A stretch of 64,000 nucleotides of DNA from Sphingomonas jejuensis (GCF_011927695.1 NZ_JAATJE010000001.1:186001-250000), one strand, 5' to 3'. Counted from the stretch's first letter, positions 16,023 to 25,770 are shown. Program-made: numbers and translations. The notes: generated by a model not told the origin, from the sequence alone.

Positions 16023-16571
16023 TCAACGCACGCTCAAGAAGCGGTCATCCTCGTCGAAGCGGCAGGTGAAGAATGTCGTCCGCCGGCCGGCATCGAACCA
16101 GCCGGAAACGGTCGCGCCGTTCCGCGAACGGATGGGCTGGTTTGTCGTGACATCGCTCGGACGCTGATCAAAGGCGACCGCTGCCTGGCCCTTGCAGATG
16201 CCGGGAAGGTCGCCGCTGGCGACCTGTCCCGCCGGGTTTGTCCGGCCCCCCCAAGATGGCCTTCGTTGAGGGGAGCGCTGATCTGCCTGCTGGCGGCAGT
16301 CCGGGGCCGGCGTCGCGGTGATCGAGGCATAGCGCCCATCCATGGTCGCGATCTGCACGCATTGCCGGCGATCGGCATTCCACCATTTCGTGTAGCTGCG
16401 ATCATCGCCCTGCTCGCCACCGGTGTTGCGATAGCCCCGACGTTGAAGTTCCCCTTCTGCCTGGCCCGCGCGAGCACCGACCAGATCCTCAAGGCCGGTT
16501 CTTTGAGCAAGGACTGGCGCTGACGTGGTCAACAGCAGGACAAAGCAGGACCTGATGAACAGCGTGCGCAT
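16023..16571 (-). CDS. Hypothetical secreted protein
   Basis: A 182-residue protein with a clear Sec signal peptide (MRTLFIRSCFVLLLTTSAPVLA, cleavage after the final ALA-like site near residue 22). The mature part has a DLVGARAGQAEGELQRRGY block, then KWWNADRRQCVQI with a cysteine, and a second module ending FFTCRFDEDDRFLSV. Four cysteines could form two disulfides. I do not recognise a named family. It would be periplasmic or secreted. The stop is followed at once by repeat copy 2. Confidence 0.65.
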   Translation of the reverse strand: MRTLFIRSCFVLLLTTSAPVLAQRTGLEDLVGARAGQAEGELQRRGYRNTGGEQGDDRSYTKWWNADRRQCVQIATMDGRYASITATPAPDCRQQADQRSPQRRPSWGGRTNPAGQVASGDLPGICKGQAAVAFDQRPSDVTTNQPIRSRNGATVSGWFDAGRRTTFFTCRFDEDDRFLSVR

Positions 16572-16624
16572 GGCAGTACTCCCGGCCGAGTCCTGCTGAT
16601 CCTAAGCCTCTCTTCTCTGGCGGT

Positions 16625-17299
16625 CTATCGCGGGGCGAATAGAAAGCCGAGAGCCAGGAGAAACAGAGTGCCCTGAAGCAAGCCAAGCATGACATTTGCC
16701 AGTCCGCGCAGGTGGTTCACATCTGCGAGGCGCGCGAAGCACAAAGTCTCCACCACCACGAAGTTGATCAGGCTGGTGCCGATCAGCACTGCTCCAGCCT
16801 CCCGCATCATTGTGCCGCCGACGTTGAACAGGCTGGTGCCGATACTCACCCCAAGTGCGAAGACGCCGGCGGGGTAGCATTGTTCATAAAAGGGCCGGCG
16901 AAGCGTGAGCCGGTTGAGCCGGTTGCCGCTCAGCCGCACGATCCGTGCCGCCAGAAACAGCGGGAAGCCCGCAAACACGACGACACGCAGGAGAAGGGCA
17001 GTGGCGTTGTCATCAACAAGCGATGCCAACCCGCGCTGGTTTTCGATGATGAGGTCGGTCTGTCCGAGTGCAGTCGACACCGCATGCGCGAGAAGGAGAA
17101 CGAGGGTCAGGAACAATGGCGGGCTGAGGATGTCCCCATATTGCTCCTCATCCGGCAAGCTTGCCTGCCGCTCCACCTCATCCATCAGGTGCGCTGGTCG
17201 AAACGTGGCGCGGGCGAGCGTCAACGGCAGGAAGAGCAGCCAGCTCATGACTTCGTAGAGCAGCTCGTCCAGCGAGTTGAGCCATTTCATGAAGTCCAT
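16625..17299 (-). CDS. Hypothetical integral membrane protein
   Basis: A 224-residue protein with five or six predicted membrane helices, at about residues 18-31, 58-78, 101-121, 142-162, 168-189 and 201-222. It starts MDFMKWLNSLDELLYEVMSW. A short cytosolic or periplasmic acidic segment (VERQASLPDEEQYGD) separates the first two helices. There is no recognisable transport or enzyme motif; it is vaguely like Yip1/YIP-type membrane proteins. Same strand as the secreted gene downstream. Confidence 0.6.
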   Translation of the reverse strand: MDFMKWLNSLDELLYEVMSWLLFLPLTLARATFRPAHLMDEVERQASLPDEEQYGDILSPPLFLTLVLLLAHAVSTALGQTDLIIENQRGLASLVDDNATALLLRVVVFAGFPLFLAARIVRLSGNRLNRLTLRRPFYEQCYPAGVFALGVSIGTSLFNVGGTMMREAGAVLIGTSLINFVVVETLCFARLADVNHLRGLANVMLGLLQGTLFLLALGFLFAPR

Positions 17300-17413
17300 G
17301 TCGCTTCATGAGGCGCAGCCGAGGAGCTGGCAACATCCGCGACGAGGACGGAGCGGGTGAGGCCATCATCACGGCGGCCACGTCTCCGGGCATTGCCATG
17401 ATCTTTGCCGGCC

Positions 17414-17608
17414 TCAGACCTTCTTCTTGGATTGCGAGGAGAGGATGGCGGCGAAGGCGGCGAGCATCGACCCGGCGACGGCAACGAACACGGGCGCGCC
17501 CTCGTTCTTCACGATCATCCACACCGCGAGCCCGATGAGCGCGACCGCGGCGCCCAGAATGACTCCAACGAGGAATCGAGGAACGCGCGCGCTTGGTCCT
17601 TCAGGCAT
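17414..17608 (-). CDS. Small two-helix membrane protein
   Basis: A 64-residue protein; the ATG at 17608 is preferred because AGGGGGG lies about five bases upstream. Two hydrophobic helices, roughly residues 12-32 and 38-57, are followed by a SQSKKK basic tail. It has no known family that I recognise. The short length makes it less certain than its neighbours, but ribosome-binding site and hydrophobic pattern support it. Confidence 0.5.
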   Translation of the reverse strand: MPEGPSARVPRFLVGVILGAAVALIGLAVWMIVKNEGAPVFVAVAGSMLAAFAAILSSQSKKKV

Positions 17609-17688
17609 GATCACCCCCCTGAGCTCAGCTGATGCTGTGGCCGAAGATGCCAGTGACCGGCCGCGACGAACAGGGGCCGCGTGCGCGG

Positions 17689-18429
17689 TCAGAAATGCGC
17701 CAGGTAGCCGCCGTCGACGGGAAGCGTGACGCCGGTGACGTAGCTGGCGGCCGGTGAGGCGAGGAAGAGGGCGGCGGCGGCGATCTCCTCCGGCCGGCCC
17801 CAGCGACCGAGCGCGGTGCGGCGCGCGAGGTGGGCGGCGACCTCCGGATCATCTGCCATGTCGGCGTTGGATCCGGTCGCGAAATAGCCAGGGGCGAGCG
17901 CGTTGACGGTGATGCCGCGCGGGCCGAGTTCGGCCGCGAGCGCGCGGGTGAGGGCGTCGAGACCGCCCTTCGCGGCGGTGTAGGCGGCGTCGCCGGCGCG
18001 TGCGATCGGCCCCGCGATCGAGGTGACGGTGATGATGCGGCCGCCGCCGGGCATGTGGCGCGCAGCGCGGCGGGCGAGATCGAAGGGTGCGATCAATGCG
18101 GCGTCGAGCAGGCGGCGGACGTCGTCGCGTTCGATGCTGTCGAACGGGCGGCGGTCGCGGGCGCCGGCGGCGAGGACGAGCGTGTCGATGCTGCCGCGGT
18201 CGGCGATGAGGCGGTCGAGCGCGGCGACGGTGGCGGCCTCGTCGGTCAGGTCGGCGGCAAAGGCGGAGGTGGCGGCGCCGATCGCCCGGCGCGCCGCAGC
18301 GATGCGGGCGGTATCACGGCCGCCCACCGCGACATGCGCGCCGGCGCGGGTCAGGGCGCGGGCGATCTCCAGGCCGAGGCCGGCGGTCGCGCCGGTGACG
18401 AGGGCGGTGCGTCCGGTCAGGTCGAACAT
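17689..18429 (-). CDS. Short-chain dehydrogenase/reductase (SDR)
   Basis: A 246-residue classical SDR starting MFDLTGRTALVTG. The cofactor loop is TGATAGLGLE, the NNAG-equivalent is VLAAGAR, and catalysis would use the Ser of TVTSIAG with YTAAKGG (Tyr and Lys). The C-terminus ends with TLPVDGGYLAHF, the usual SDR ending. An arginine shortly after the second beta strand (GGRD) favours NADP(H). Substrate unknown; gluconate 5-dehydrogenase-like or 3-oxoacyl reductase-like activities are both possible. Confidence 0.88.
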   Translation of the reverse strand: MFDLTGRTALVTGATAGLGLEIARALTRAGAHVAVGGRDTARIAAARRAIGAATSAFAADLTDEAATVAALDRLIADRGSIDTLVLAAGARDRRPFDSIERDDVRRLLDAALIAPFDLARRAARHMPGGGRIITVTSIAGPIARAGDAAYTAAKGGLDALTRALAAELGPRGITVNALAPGYFATGSNADMADDPEVAAHLARRTALGRWGRPEEIAAAALFLASPAASYVTGVTLPVDGGYLAHF

Positions 18430-18482
18430 GGCGTCAGGCACCTGTTGCTCCCGGAGCGGGCGATGCGCGGCGGGTGGCCGCG

Positions 18483-19886
18483 CTACGCCGCCACCTTGCG
18501 GCGCTCGGCCAGTTCCTGGTTGAGCATCTCGGCAAGCGTGAAGGCGAGTTCCAGGCTCTGGCCGGCATTGAGGCGCGGGTCGCAGTGGGTGTGGTAGCGG
18601 TCGGCCAGCACGTCGTCGGTGATCGCCATCGCGCCGCCGGTGCATTCGGTGACGTTCTGGCCCGTCATCTCGATGTGGATGCCGCCGCCGAAGGTGCCTT
18701 CCGCCCGGTGCACGGCGAAGAAGCCCCGGACCTCTGCCATGATGCGGTCGAAGGGGCGGGTCTTGAGGCCATTGGGCGCCTTCACGACGTTGCCGTGCAT
18801 GGGATCGCACGACCAGACGACGGGATGCCCCTCGCGCTCCACCGCGCGGACGAGGCGGGGGAGCGCGCCTTCGATCTTGTCGTAGCCGTAGCGCGTGATG
18901 AGCGTCATGCGGCCGGGCGTGCGCGCGGGGTTGAGCGTGTCCAGCAGGCGCAGGAGCACGTCGGGCTCAAGGCTCGGCCCGCACTTCATGCCGATGGGAT
19001 TGCCGATGCCGCGCAGGTAATCGACGTGCGCCGACCCCTCGAACCGGGTGCGATCGCCGATCCACAGGAAGTGGGCGGAGGTGTCGTACCAGTCGCCGGT
19101 GAGGCTGTCCTGCCGGGTGAGCGCCTGTTCGTAGGGGAGCAGCAGCGCTTCGTGGCTGGTGTAGAAGCTGGTGGCCTTGAGCTGCGGCACCGTGTCCGGG
19201 TTGATGCCGCACGCGGCCATGAAGTCCAGCGCCTCGCCGATCCGATCGGCGACGTCGGCGTACTTCTGCGCCCAGGGGCTGCGGCCCATGAAGTCGTGCG
19301 TCCAGCGGTGGACCTGGTGAAGATTGGCATAGCCGCCCTGCGCAAAAGCGCGCAGCAGGTTAAGCGTGGCCGCGGACTGCGAATAGCCGCGGATGAGCCG
19401 GCGGGGGTCGGGCTGGCGACCGTCGGCATCGAAGGCAATGTCGTTGACGATGTCGCCGCGATAGGCGGGCAGGCTGACGCCGTTCTGCTCCTCCGTGGGA
19501 GCGGAGCGAGGCTTTGCGAACTGACCGGCCATGCGGCCGAGCTTCACCACCGGCAGCTTCGACGCGAAGGTGAGGACCACCGCCATCTGCAGGATGAGGC
19601 GGAAGGTGTCGCGGATGTTGTTGGGGTGGAATTCGGCGAAGCTTTCGGCGCAATCACCGCCCTGCAGCAGGAAGCCCTTGCCGGCAGCGACCTGCGCCAG
19701 ATCGTCGGTCAGCGCCCGCGCCTCACCCGCGAAGACGAGCGGCGGGTAGCTGGACAGCTCCACCAGCGCAGCATCGAGGGCGGCGGCATCGGGATAGTCG
19801 GGAAGCTGGCGCGCCTCGAAGCGGCGCCAGCTGTCCGGTGTCCAGCCTGCCGTCCTGCCCGATGCGCCGTTGATGCCCTGTGCCAT
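18483..19886 (-). CDS. Class II 3-deoxy-7-phosphoheptulonate (DAHP) synthase
   Basis: A 467-residue enzyme of the plant-like class II type. It joins phosphoenolpyruvate and erythrose 4-phosphate, the first step of the shikimate pathway to aromatic amino acids. Visible hallmarks are [13 protein letters not shown] near residue 75, [32 protein letters not shown]-like sequence, the PSLEPD metal/substrate region, [11 protein letters not shown] and [15 protein letters not shown]. Length is normal. It is the only aromatic-pathway gene here, as is common for this enzyme. Confidence 0.95.
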   Translation of the reverse strand: MAQGINGASGRTAGWTPDSWRRFEARQLPDYPDAAALDAALVELSSYPPLVFAGEARALTDDLAQVAAGKGFLLQGGDCAESFAEFHPNNIRDTFRLILQMAVVLTFASKLPVVKLGRMAGQFAKPRSAPTEEQNGVSLPAYRGDIVNDIAFDADGRQPDPRRLIRGYSQSAATLNLLRAFAQGGYANLHQVHRWTHDFMGRSPWAQKYADVADRIGEALDFMAACGINPDTVPQLKATSFYTSHEALLLPYEQALTRQDSLTGDWYDTSAHFLWIGDRTRFEGSAHVDYLRGIGNPIGMKCGPSLEPDVLLRLLDTLNPARTPGRMTLITRYGYDKIEGALPRLVRAVEREGHPVVWSCDPMHGNVVKAPNGLKTRPFDRIMAEVRGFFAVHRAEGTFGGGIHIEMTGQNVTECTGGAMAITDDVLADRYHTHCDPRLNAGQSLELAFTLAEMLNQELAERRKVAA

Positions 19887-19957
19887 CGCGGCGTCATGCG
19901 GGAGAGCGCCGTGAGAGGCAAGACGGCGCTCTCGATCACCGAGCGCCGCGCGCTCGA

Positions 19958-20404
19958 TCAGCGCGGCGGCAGCGCCTCGTACCGGTGGGTGAATTCGGCG
20001 TCGGACATGAGAAGGTAGCGCACCATGTCGATGAAGGCCCAGGGCACGGTCACCGCCAGGCCGACCACCGTGCAGCTGAGCAGCAGCATGGCGATCCCCG
20101 ATCCCTTCCGGCGCAGGTAGAAGCGGTGGATGCCGAGCGTGCCGGCGAAGAAGGCGAGAAGCGCGGCGATGATCTTGTCGCGGTCTCCGACGCCCGCCCG
20201 CCCGGGAGCGGCGACAGCGGTCCCGGGCTGATGATAGATGCGCAGCGCACGGGTCTGCTCCGCCTCGAAATCGACGAGCGCGCCGACGGCGGGGCCGACC
20301 CGATCGCTCCAGTCGGCCGGGCGAAAGCTGTAGCGGCGGCCGTCGTCGCCGGCGATCTGCCCTTCGCCCGACCGTCGATCAACACCAAGCACCTGCCCGC
20401 GCAT
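19958..20404 (-). CDS. TM2-domain protein with small N-terminal beta domain
   Basis: A 148-residue protein in two parts. Residues 1-55 ([20 protein letters not shown], then YSF and VDFE) look like a cold-shock-type or similar small beta-barrel. Residues 75-135 form a TM2 domain: [22 protein letters not shown], a short basic loop, and a second helix ending [12 protein letters not shown]2 domains are paired membrane helices with a conserved DRF-like turn; their function is not established. The upstream side of the gene is close to cysS on the same strand. Confidence 0.75.
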   Translation of the reverse strand: MRGQVLGVDRRSGEGQIAGDDGRRYSFRPADWSDRVGPAVGALVDFEAEQTRALRIYHQPGTAVAAPGRAGVGDRDKIIAALLAFFAGTLGIHRFYLRRKGSGIAMLLLSCTVVGLAVTVPWAFIDMVRYLLMSDAEFTHRYEALPPR

Positions 20405-20469
20405 TCGAACCTCTTCCCCCAGAAAACGCCAGAGACATTGCCAAGCGCAGGCCAGCGCCGCAATCCCGA

Positions 20470-21978
20470 TCAGGCGAGCGTCGGGTGCCAGTCCCAGCCG
20501 AGCGGATCGCCGTCCATCACCTCAACCCCGCGCGCCGCCAGATCATCGCGCAGCGCGTCCGATCGCGCGAAATCGCGGGCGGCGCGGGCGTCGCGGCGAT
20601 CGGCCAGGATCCGCTCGATCTCCTCCGGGTCGATCGCGGCCGTTGCGGGAGCGACCCGCAGATCGGCGCGCTCCAGCGACAGGAGGCCGAGGCCGAGCAC
20701 GAGGTCCATGCTGGCGACGAGGCGAAGCCGCTGATCGGCGGGAATGGCCTTGGCGGTCGCCGCTTCCTCAAGCACCGGAAGCGCCTGCGGCAGCATGAGG
20801 TCGGCGGACACGGCGGCATCGAACCGATCGAGGAGCGCGCGCGCGGGCGCGCCCAGTCCTTCCTCGATCACCGCGCGCTGCCAGGCGAGCGAGGCGCCCC
20901 TGGATGCGTCGGCCTCCCGCACGGTGCGCGTCCAGTCCGGCACGTCGCCCTTTCGCAGCGCGGCCACCGCCAGCACCAGGCGGCGCAGCCGGGTGAGGGC
21001 GGCAAGCACCGCATCGGCCGAGAATTCGAGTTCCGACCGGTAGTGCGCGCCAAGGCACAGCAGGCGGTAGGCGAGCGGGTGGACGCCGTGGTCGGCGAGC
21101 GCATCGAGGGTGGCGATGCCGCCCTTCGACTTCGACATCTTGCCGCCGCGGTCGACCAGGAAGTTGTTGTGCATCCAGACGGCGGCGCCGGTGTCGGCCG
21201 AGCCGCTGCGTGCCTGGTTCTGGGCGATTTCATTGACGTGGTGGATCTCGCGGTGATCGATGCCGCCGGTGTGGATGTCGAACCGGTCCCCCAGATATTT
21301 CCGCGCCATCACCGAGCATTCGAGATGCCAGCCGGGAGCGCCCGGCCCCCATGGGGACGCCCATTCCATCTGCCGCGTTTCGCCCGGCGGGGTCGCGCGC
21401 CAGATCGCGAAATCGGCCGGGTGGCGCTTGCCCTGAACCGCATCGATGCGGGCGACGGTCTCGTCCGGGCGGGTGCCGGCGAGCGCGCCATAGTCGGGCA
21501 CGGTGGTGCTGTCGAAATAAAGGCCGCCCGGCAGCGGATAGCAATGGCGGTCGGCGATCGCGGCGCCGAAATCGATCATTTCACCGATATGGTCGGTCGC
21601 GGTCGCCCAGAGCGTGGGCGGGCGCACGTTGAGGCGCGCAAGGTCCGCCTTGAACAGCGCGGTGTAGTGGGCCGCGATGTCCCAGATCGAGCGTTGCTCC
21701 GCCGCGGCGGCAGCCTCCATCTTGTCCGCGCCGGCATCGGCGTCCGAGGTCAGGTGCCCGACATCAGTGATGTTGATGACATGCGTGACGTCCAGACCCT
21801 TCCAGTTGAGGGTCCGGCGGAGCGTATCGGTAAAGACATAGGCGCGCAGGTTGCCGAGGTGCGCGCGGCTGTAGACGGTGGGGCCGCAGCTGTAGACGCG
21901 CGCATGGCCGGCCTCGATCGGGTGGAAGGGCGCGGTCGCGCGCGTCAGGCTGTTGAAGAGAAGGAGAGGCGCAGTCAT
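20470..21978 (-). CDS. cysS: Cysteinyl-tRNA synthetase
   Basis: A 502-residue class I aminoacyl-tRNA synthetase, started at MTAPLLLFNS (21978); an upstream extension is open but has no homologous look. The N-terminal CGPTVYSRAHLGN holds a zinc-ligand cysteine and the HIGH-equivalent. WHLECSVMARKYLG gives the second Cys and IHTGGIDHREIHH the zinc histidines; KMSKSKGG is the KMSKS loop. It charges tRNA-Cys in the cytoplasm. The tRNA-Cys gene lies about 750 bp beyond its start. Confidence 0.95.
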   Translation of the reverse strand: MTAPLLLFNSLTRATAPFHPIEAGHARVYSCGPTVYSRAHLGNLRAYVFTDTLRRTLNWKGLDVTHVINITDVGHLTSDADAGADKMEAAAAAEQRSIWDIAAHYTALFKADLARLNVRPPTLWATATDHIGEMIDFGAAIADRHCYPLPGGLYFDSTTVPDYGALAGTRPDETVARIDAVQGKRHPADFAIWRATPPGETRQMEWASPWGPGAPGWHLECSVMARKYLGDRFDIHTGGIDHREIHHVNEIAQNQARSGSADTGAAVWMHNNFLVDRGGKMSKSKGGIATLDALADHGVHPLAYRLLCLGAHYRSELEFSADAVLAALTRLRRLVLAVAALRKGDVPDWTRTVREADASRGASLAWQRAVIEEGLGAPARALLDRFDAAVSADLMLPQALPVLEEAATAKAIPADQRLRLVASMDLVLGLGLLSLERADLRVAPATAAIDPEEIERILADRRDARAARDFARSDALRDDLAARGVEVMDGDPLGWDWHPTLA

Positions 21979-22103
21979 CGCCGCCGGCCTTGCCGTGCGC
22001 GGCGCATCCCCGTCAACGCGCGTCCGCACGGCCGGTCCTGTTTCGTGATCAACACGGAACGAGTTGGTTAACGCATCGTCTCCCATCCAGAGGGGAGACG
22101 AGC

Positions 22104-22331
22104 GTGCCGACTTATGTGCTGAGTTTCGAAGGAAGAGAGCAGCGGCTCCGCCAGATCGACGTCGCGACGGAGGAGGATGCACGCAACGAGGCCGTCCGCA
22201 CACTGGGCGCGTTCCTGGCCGACAACCCGCAGTTCGCGAGCGAGGGGCACTGGCGGGTGAACGTGGAGACCGAAAACCGCGTGCCGCTGCTGCATGTCAT
22301 CGTGGCGACCGTGAAGGCGCGCCGCCAGTGA
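22104..22331 (+). CDS. DUF6894-like small protein
   Basis: A 75-residue protein with a GTG start preceded by AGGGGAGACG. The pattern PTYVLSFEG, then EEDARNEAVRTLGAFLAD and a beta strand VNVETENRVPLLHVIV, matches the DUF6894 family, which is common in alphaproteobacteria and has no known function. It overlaps the following response regulator by four bases (GTGA), so the two are translationally coupled and probably work together. Confidence 0.75.
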   Translation: MPTYVLSFEGREQRLRQIDVATEEDARNEAVRTLGAFLADNPQFASEGHWRVNVETENRVPLLHVIVATVKARRQ

Positions 22332-22693
22332 CGCGGGTGATGCTGGTCGAGGACAACCACCTGCACCAGAAACTCTATTGCGCGTGGCTGGAGCTTGGCG
22401 GGCACCGCGTGACCACGGTGTCCGACGGGCGAAAGGCGGTGGGCAGGATCGCCGAGGAGAAGCCCGACCTGGTGATCATGGACATCCGGCTGCCGCCGCT
22501 GAGCGGCCTGGACCTGATCGCGGCCTGCAAGGACGCGCCGGAGGTGGCGGCGATCCCGATCCTGGCGCTGACCGTGTGCGACGCACCGGAAGACGAAGCC
22601 GACTGCCTGGCGGCCGGCGCCGAGGCCTATCTGTCGAAAACCGTCACGATGACGGACTTTCTGGGCGTGGTGTCCTCGCTGACGCGGGGTTGA
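22328..22693 (+). CDS. Single-domain response regulator (CheY/DivK-like)
   Basis: A 121-residue receiver domain with no output domain. It has the acidic pair in MLVEDN, the phosphoacceptor Asp in LVIMDIRLPPLSG, Thr/Ala-containing LALTV and the conserved Lys in AYLSKTV. The GTG start at 22328 overlaps the stop of the previous gene; an ATG at 22340 is possible. Such proteins act as phosphorelay intermediates or protein-binding switches. No kinase is adjacent. Confidence 0.9.
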   Translation: MTRVMLVEDNHLHQKLYCAWLELGGHRVTTVSDGRKAVGRIAEEKPDLVIMDIRLPPLSGLDLIAACKDAPEVAAIPILALTVCDAPEDEADCLAAGAEAYLSKTVTMTDFLGVVSSLTRG

Positions 22694-22731
22694 TCAGCGC
22701 GAGAGGGGTTGCGGGGTGCGGCATTGTCCGC

Positions 22732-22805
22732 TGGAGGCCCGACCGGGAATCGAACCCGGGTGCAAGGATTTGCAGTCCTCTGCGTCACCACTCCGCCATC
22801 GGGCC
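22732..22805 (-). tRNA. tRNA-Cys (GCA)
   Basis: A complete cloverleaf on the minus strand: acceptor GGCCCGA pairing with TCGGGCC, T arm GGGTTCGATTCCC, anticodon GCA at 22771-22773 (complement), and an encoded CCA at the 3' end (22732-22734). Confidence 0.97.
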
Positions 22806-23042
22806 TCGACGCCGGGAAGGGCGCGGAGATGCGGGGGATTGAACGCGGCGTCAACCCCGCTTTGACCCGCGCGGATGGCAAGCGACCGTGAGGGACCCGC
22901 GCGGCGCCACTTTGGGCGCCCGCAGCGCTTCTGCAAGCGGCGGGTCGGGTCGACGAACCGCACTTGGCGCTCCGCCGTGCCGCCGGTAAGAGGTCGAACA
23001 GGGCACGTGTATTGTGCAGCTAAGACACGAGGTGAAGGGCGC

Positions 23043-23696
23043 GTGAGCCATCAGGATTTCCAGGCGATGCGTCGTGCGATGGTGGAAAGCCAGCTGCGCA
23101 CGAGCGGCGTGAACGACCCCCGCGTGATCGCGGCCATGGCCACCACGCCGCGCGAATGGTTCGTGCCGCCGGTGCGGGCGACGCTTGCCTATACCGACCG
23201 GCCGGTGCCGCTGGGCGGCGCGCGCTTCCTCAACCCGCCGCTGATCGTCGGACGGCTGCTGACCGAGGCGCAGGTGCGGCCGGGCGAGCGCGTGCTCGTG
23301 ATCGGCGCGGCGACCGGCTACGCGGCCGCGCTGCTCGCCGAGATCGGGGCAAGCGTGACCGCGGTGGAGAGCGACCCCGCGCTGGTGGAGCAGGCCCGCG
23401 CGGCGCTCGCCGGGCGCTCGGTGGAGATCGTGGAGGGCGGGCTGACGGACGGCCATGCCGGTGGCGCGCCCTATGACCTGATCCTGATCGACGGGGCGGT
23501 GGAGTTCGTCCCCGACGCGCTGGTGGAGCAGCTTGCCGCCGGTGGGCGCATCGCATGCGCACGGATCGACAATGGCGTGACGCGGATGGCGATCGGCCGC
23601 AAGGGGGCGGGCGGCGGCTTCGCGCTTGCCAGCTTCGCCGATGCCGAGGCGGTGGTGCTGCCGGGCTTCGAGCGCGAACGCGGCTTCGTCTTCTGA
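23043..23696 (+). CDS. Protein-L-isoaspartate O-methyltransferase family protein
   Basis: A 217-residue methyltransferase with a GTG start after AGGTGAAGGGC. The N-terminal MRRAMVESQLRTSGV and FVPPVRATLAYTD are typical PCMT family blocks; the SAM-binding motif is VLVIGAATGYAAALLA near residue 87, with VESDP as the acidic loop. It should methylate isoaspartyl residues for protein repair, although in alphaproteobacteria the copy beside tolC is somewhat diverged and the true substrate is not certain. Its stop overlaps the tolC start (TGATG). Confidence 0.85.
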   Translation: MSHQDFQAMRRAMVESQLRTSGVNDPRVIAAMATTPREWFVPPVRATLAYTDRPVPLGGARFLNPPLIVGRLLTEAQVRPGERVLVIGAATGYAAALLAEIGASVTAVESDPALVEQARAALAGRSVEIVEGGLTDGHAGGAPYDLILIDGAVEFVPDALVEQLAAGGRIACARIDNGVTRMAIGRKGAGGGFALASFADAEAVVLPGFERERGFVF

Positions 23697-25150
23697 TGCG
23701 CTTGGGGGGGCGGATCATCCTGCTGGCGGGGGCCAGCCTTCTTGCCGTCGCGCCCGCGCGTGCCGACACGCTGCGCGAGGCGCTGGCCGCGGCCTATGAG
23801 CGCAACCCGACGTTAACCGGGGCCCGTGCCCAGCTGCGCGCGACGGACGAGAACGTGCCGATCAGCCGCGCGGCCGGCCTGCCCACGCTGGGCGCGACCG
23901 GGCAGTATGACGAGAACGTCATCCAGGCGTCGTCCAACTTCAACGCGCCGCTGCGGTCCGGTTTTGCCGGCGGGCAGCTGAGCGTGCCGCTCTATCTGGG
24001 CGGGCAGGTGCGCAACAACATCCGCGCGGCCGAGCGTCGGGTCGACGCGGGCGCCGCGCAGCTGCGCGGAACGGAAGCCAGCGTGTTCAGCCAGGTGGTG
24101 GCCGCGTATAACGACGTGATCCGCGACCAGGCGATCGTCGCGCTCAACCGCGAGAATGTGAACGTGCTGCAGGTCAACCTGCGGGCGACCAACGACCGTT
24201 TCGAGGTCGGCGACCTGACCCGCACCGACATCGCGCAGAGCCAGTCGCGCCTCGCCCTGGCCGAGGCCGACCTGCGGAGCGCGGAGGCGCAGCTGATCTC
24301 CAGCCGCGAACGCTACATCCAGCTGGTCGGCGACACGCCCGACGCGCTGGAGCCGCCACCCCAGCTCGGCAACCTGCCGTCCGACCCGGACGCCGCCGTG
24401 ACCGTGGCGATCGAGAACAATCCGGACCTGGAGGCGGTCGCCCGCGAGCTGGAGGCGACCGGGTTCGACGTGCGCGCCGCACGCGCGCTGCGTGGACCGC
24501 GGCTGTCGGCGGTGGGCACCGTCGGCTACACCAACTTCCTGGGATCGCTGCGCGCCAACGCGATCGGCGTGCCGATCGACCAGGGGCAGCTGACCGCGGG
24601 TGTCGGCCTGCAGGGCACGCTTCCGCTGTTCCAGGGCGGCCTGCCGGCTGCGCGCGTGCGGCAGGCGCAGGCGCGGCAATCGGCAACGATCGAGCGCGGG
24701 ATCGAGATCGAGCGGTCGGTGATCGCGCAGACGCGCGCCGCCTTCGCCAGCTGGCAGGCATCGCTGCGCGCGATCCAGAGCAGCCAGGTGGCGGTGGACG
24801 CGTCCACCCTGTCGCTGGAAGGCGTGCGGGCGGAAAACAGCGTCGGCAACCGCACGATCATCGAGATCCTGAACGCGCAGCAGGAACTGCTGATCGCGCA
24901 GGTGAACCTCGTGTCGGCCCGGCGCAACGCCTATGTCGCGGCCTTCACGCTGCTGGCGGCGATGGGGCGGGCGGAAGCACGCGACCTGGGGCTGGACGGG
25001 GGTACGCTGTACGACCCGGCCGTCAACCGCGCGCGGGTGCGCAACCGCATCTGGGATTATGACGAGGACGAGACGCCGACCGCCGTCTCCACCCGCACCG
25101 TTGACACGCCCGCGCAAAATCCGGAGACCGTGCCGCTGCCGCAACCGTGA
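23696..25150 (+). CDS. tolC: TolC family outer-membrane efflux channel
   Basis: A 484-residue protein with a signal peptide (LAGASLLAVAPARA, cleaved near residue 22). It has two OEP repeats; the first starts TLREALAAAYERNPTLTGARA and the second lies around residues 240-430, with the conserved GNRTIIEILNAQQELL. TolC forms a trimeric outer-membrane/periplasmic tunnel for multidrug efflux and type I secretion. It is followed by popZ with overlapping stop and start region. A second, distinct channel paralogue lies at 43880. Confidence 0.92.
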   Translation: MRLGGRIILLAGASLLAVAPARADTLREALAAAYERNPTLTGARAQLRATDENVPISRAAGLPTLGATGQYDENVIQASSNFNAPLRSGFAGGQLSVPLYLGGQVRNNIRAAERRVDAGAAQLRGTEASVFSQVVAAYNDVIRDQAIVALNRENVNVLQVNLRATNDRFEVGDLTRTDIAQSQSRLALAEADLRSAEAQLISSRERYIQLVGDTPDALEPPPQLGNLPSDPDAAVTVAIENNPDLEAVARELEATGFDVRAARALRGPRLSAVGTVGYTNFLGSLRANAIGVPIDQGQLTAGVGLQGTLPLFQGGLPAARVRQAQARQSATIERGIEIERSVIAQTRAAFASWQASLRAIQSSQVAVDASTLSLEGVRAENSVGNRTIIEILNAQQELLIAQVNLVSARRNAYVAAFTLLAAMGRAEARDLGLDGGTLYDPAVNRARVRNRIWDYDEDETPTAVSTRTVDTPAQNPETVPLPQP

Positions 25151-25158
25151 GGCTGGGA

Positions 25159-25770
25159 ATGGCGAACATCGGCTCCGAACGATCGATGGAAGAGATCCTG
25201 TCTTCCATCAAACGCGTGATTTCCGAAGGAAGCGACGTTCGCTTGCGGCGCGGTGAGACGCGCGGCAATCCCGACATCCTGCCCGAGCCGGACGAGGACG
25301 AGCCGGACGCCGACCCCGACGTGCTGGAGCTGACCGAGCCCGACCCCATGCCGGAGGCGAGCGACGGCGGGTTCCACCAGACCTTCGCCGCGGCGATCGA
25401 GCCGGAGCCGGAGGACGCGCGCTGGCAGGCGATCGCCGACGAGCCGGTGGTGGAAGCACCCGAGCCGGTCCCCGCGCCGGCGCCCGTGGCATCCGCCGCA
25501 CCGGCCCCGTCAGCGGCGCCGTTGCCTTCGGCCGTCGATGGCGAGGCCGAGCTGGTGTCCAGCCAGGCGGCGGCGGCGAGCCGCCAGTCGCTCGCCTCGC
25601 TCAGCCGGCTGGTGGTGAAGGAAGCCGGCGGCGACGTGACGCTGGAAGCGCTGGTGCGCGACATGCTGCGCCCGATGCTGGCCGAATGGCTGGACAAGAA
25701 CCTGCCGGCGACGGTGGAGCGGCTGGTGCAGGCGGAGATCCGGCGGATCGCGGCACAGGACGCCCCCTGA
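25159..25770 (+). CDS. popZ: PopZ-like polar organising protein (DUF2497)
   Basis: A 203-residue protein, started at the ATG at 25159 (a GTG at 25147 is possible). The N-terminus RSMEEILSSIKRVISEG and the C-terminus LRPMLAEWLDKNLPATVERLVQAEIRRI are the two conserved parts of DUF2497/PopZ. Between them is an acidic, proline- and alanine-rich disordered linker (about residues 30-125). PopZ forms a polar matrix that anchors the chromosome origin and cell-cycle proteins in alphaproteobacteria. Its position before valS is a known arrangement. Confidence 0.88.
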   Translation: MANIGSERSMEEILSSIKRVISEGSDVRLRRGETRGNPDILPEPDEDEPDADPDVLELTEPDPMPEASDGGFHQTFAAAIEPEPEDARWQAIADEPVVEAPEPVPAPAPVASAAPAPSAAPLPSAVDGEAELVSSQAAAASRQSLASLSRLVVKEAGGDVTLEALVRDMLRPMLAEWLDKNLPATVERLVQAEIRRIAAQDAP

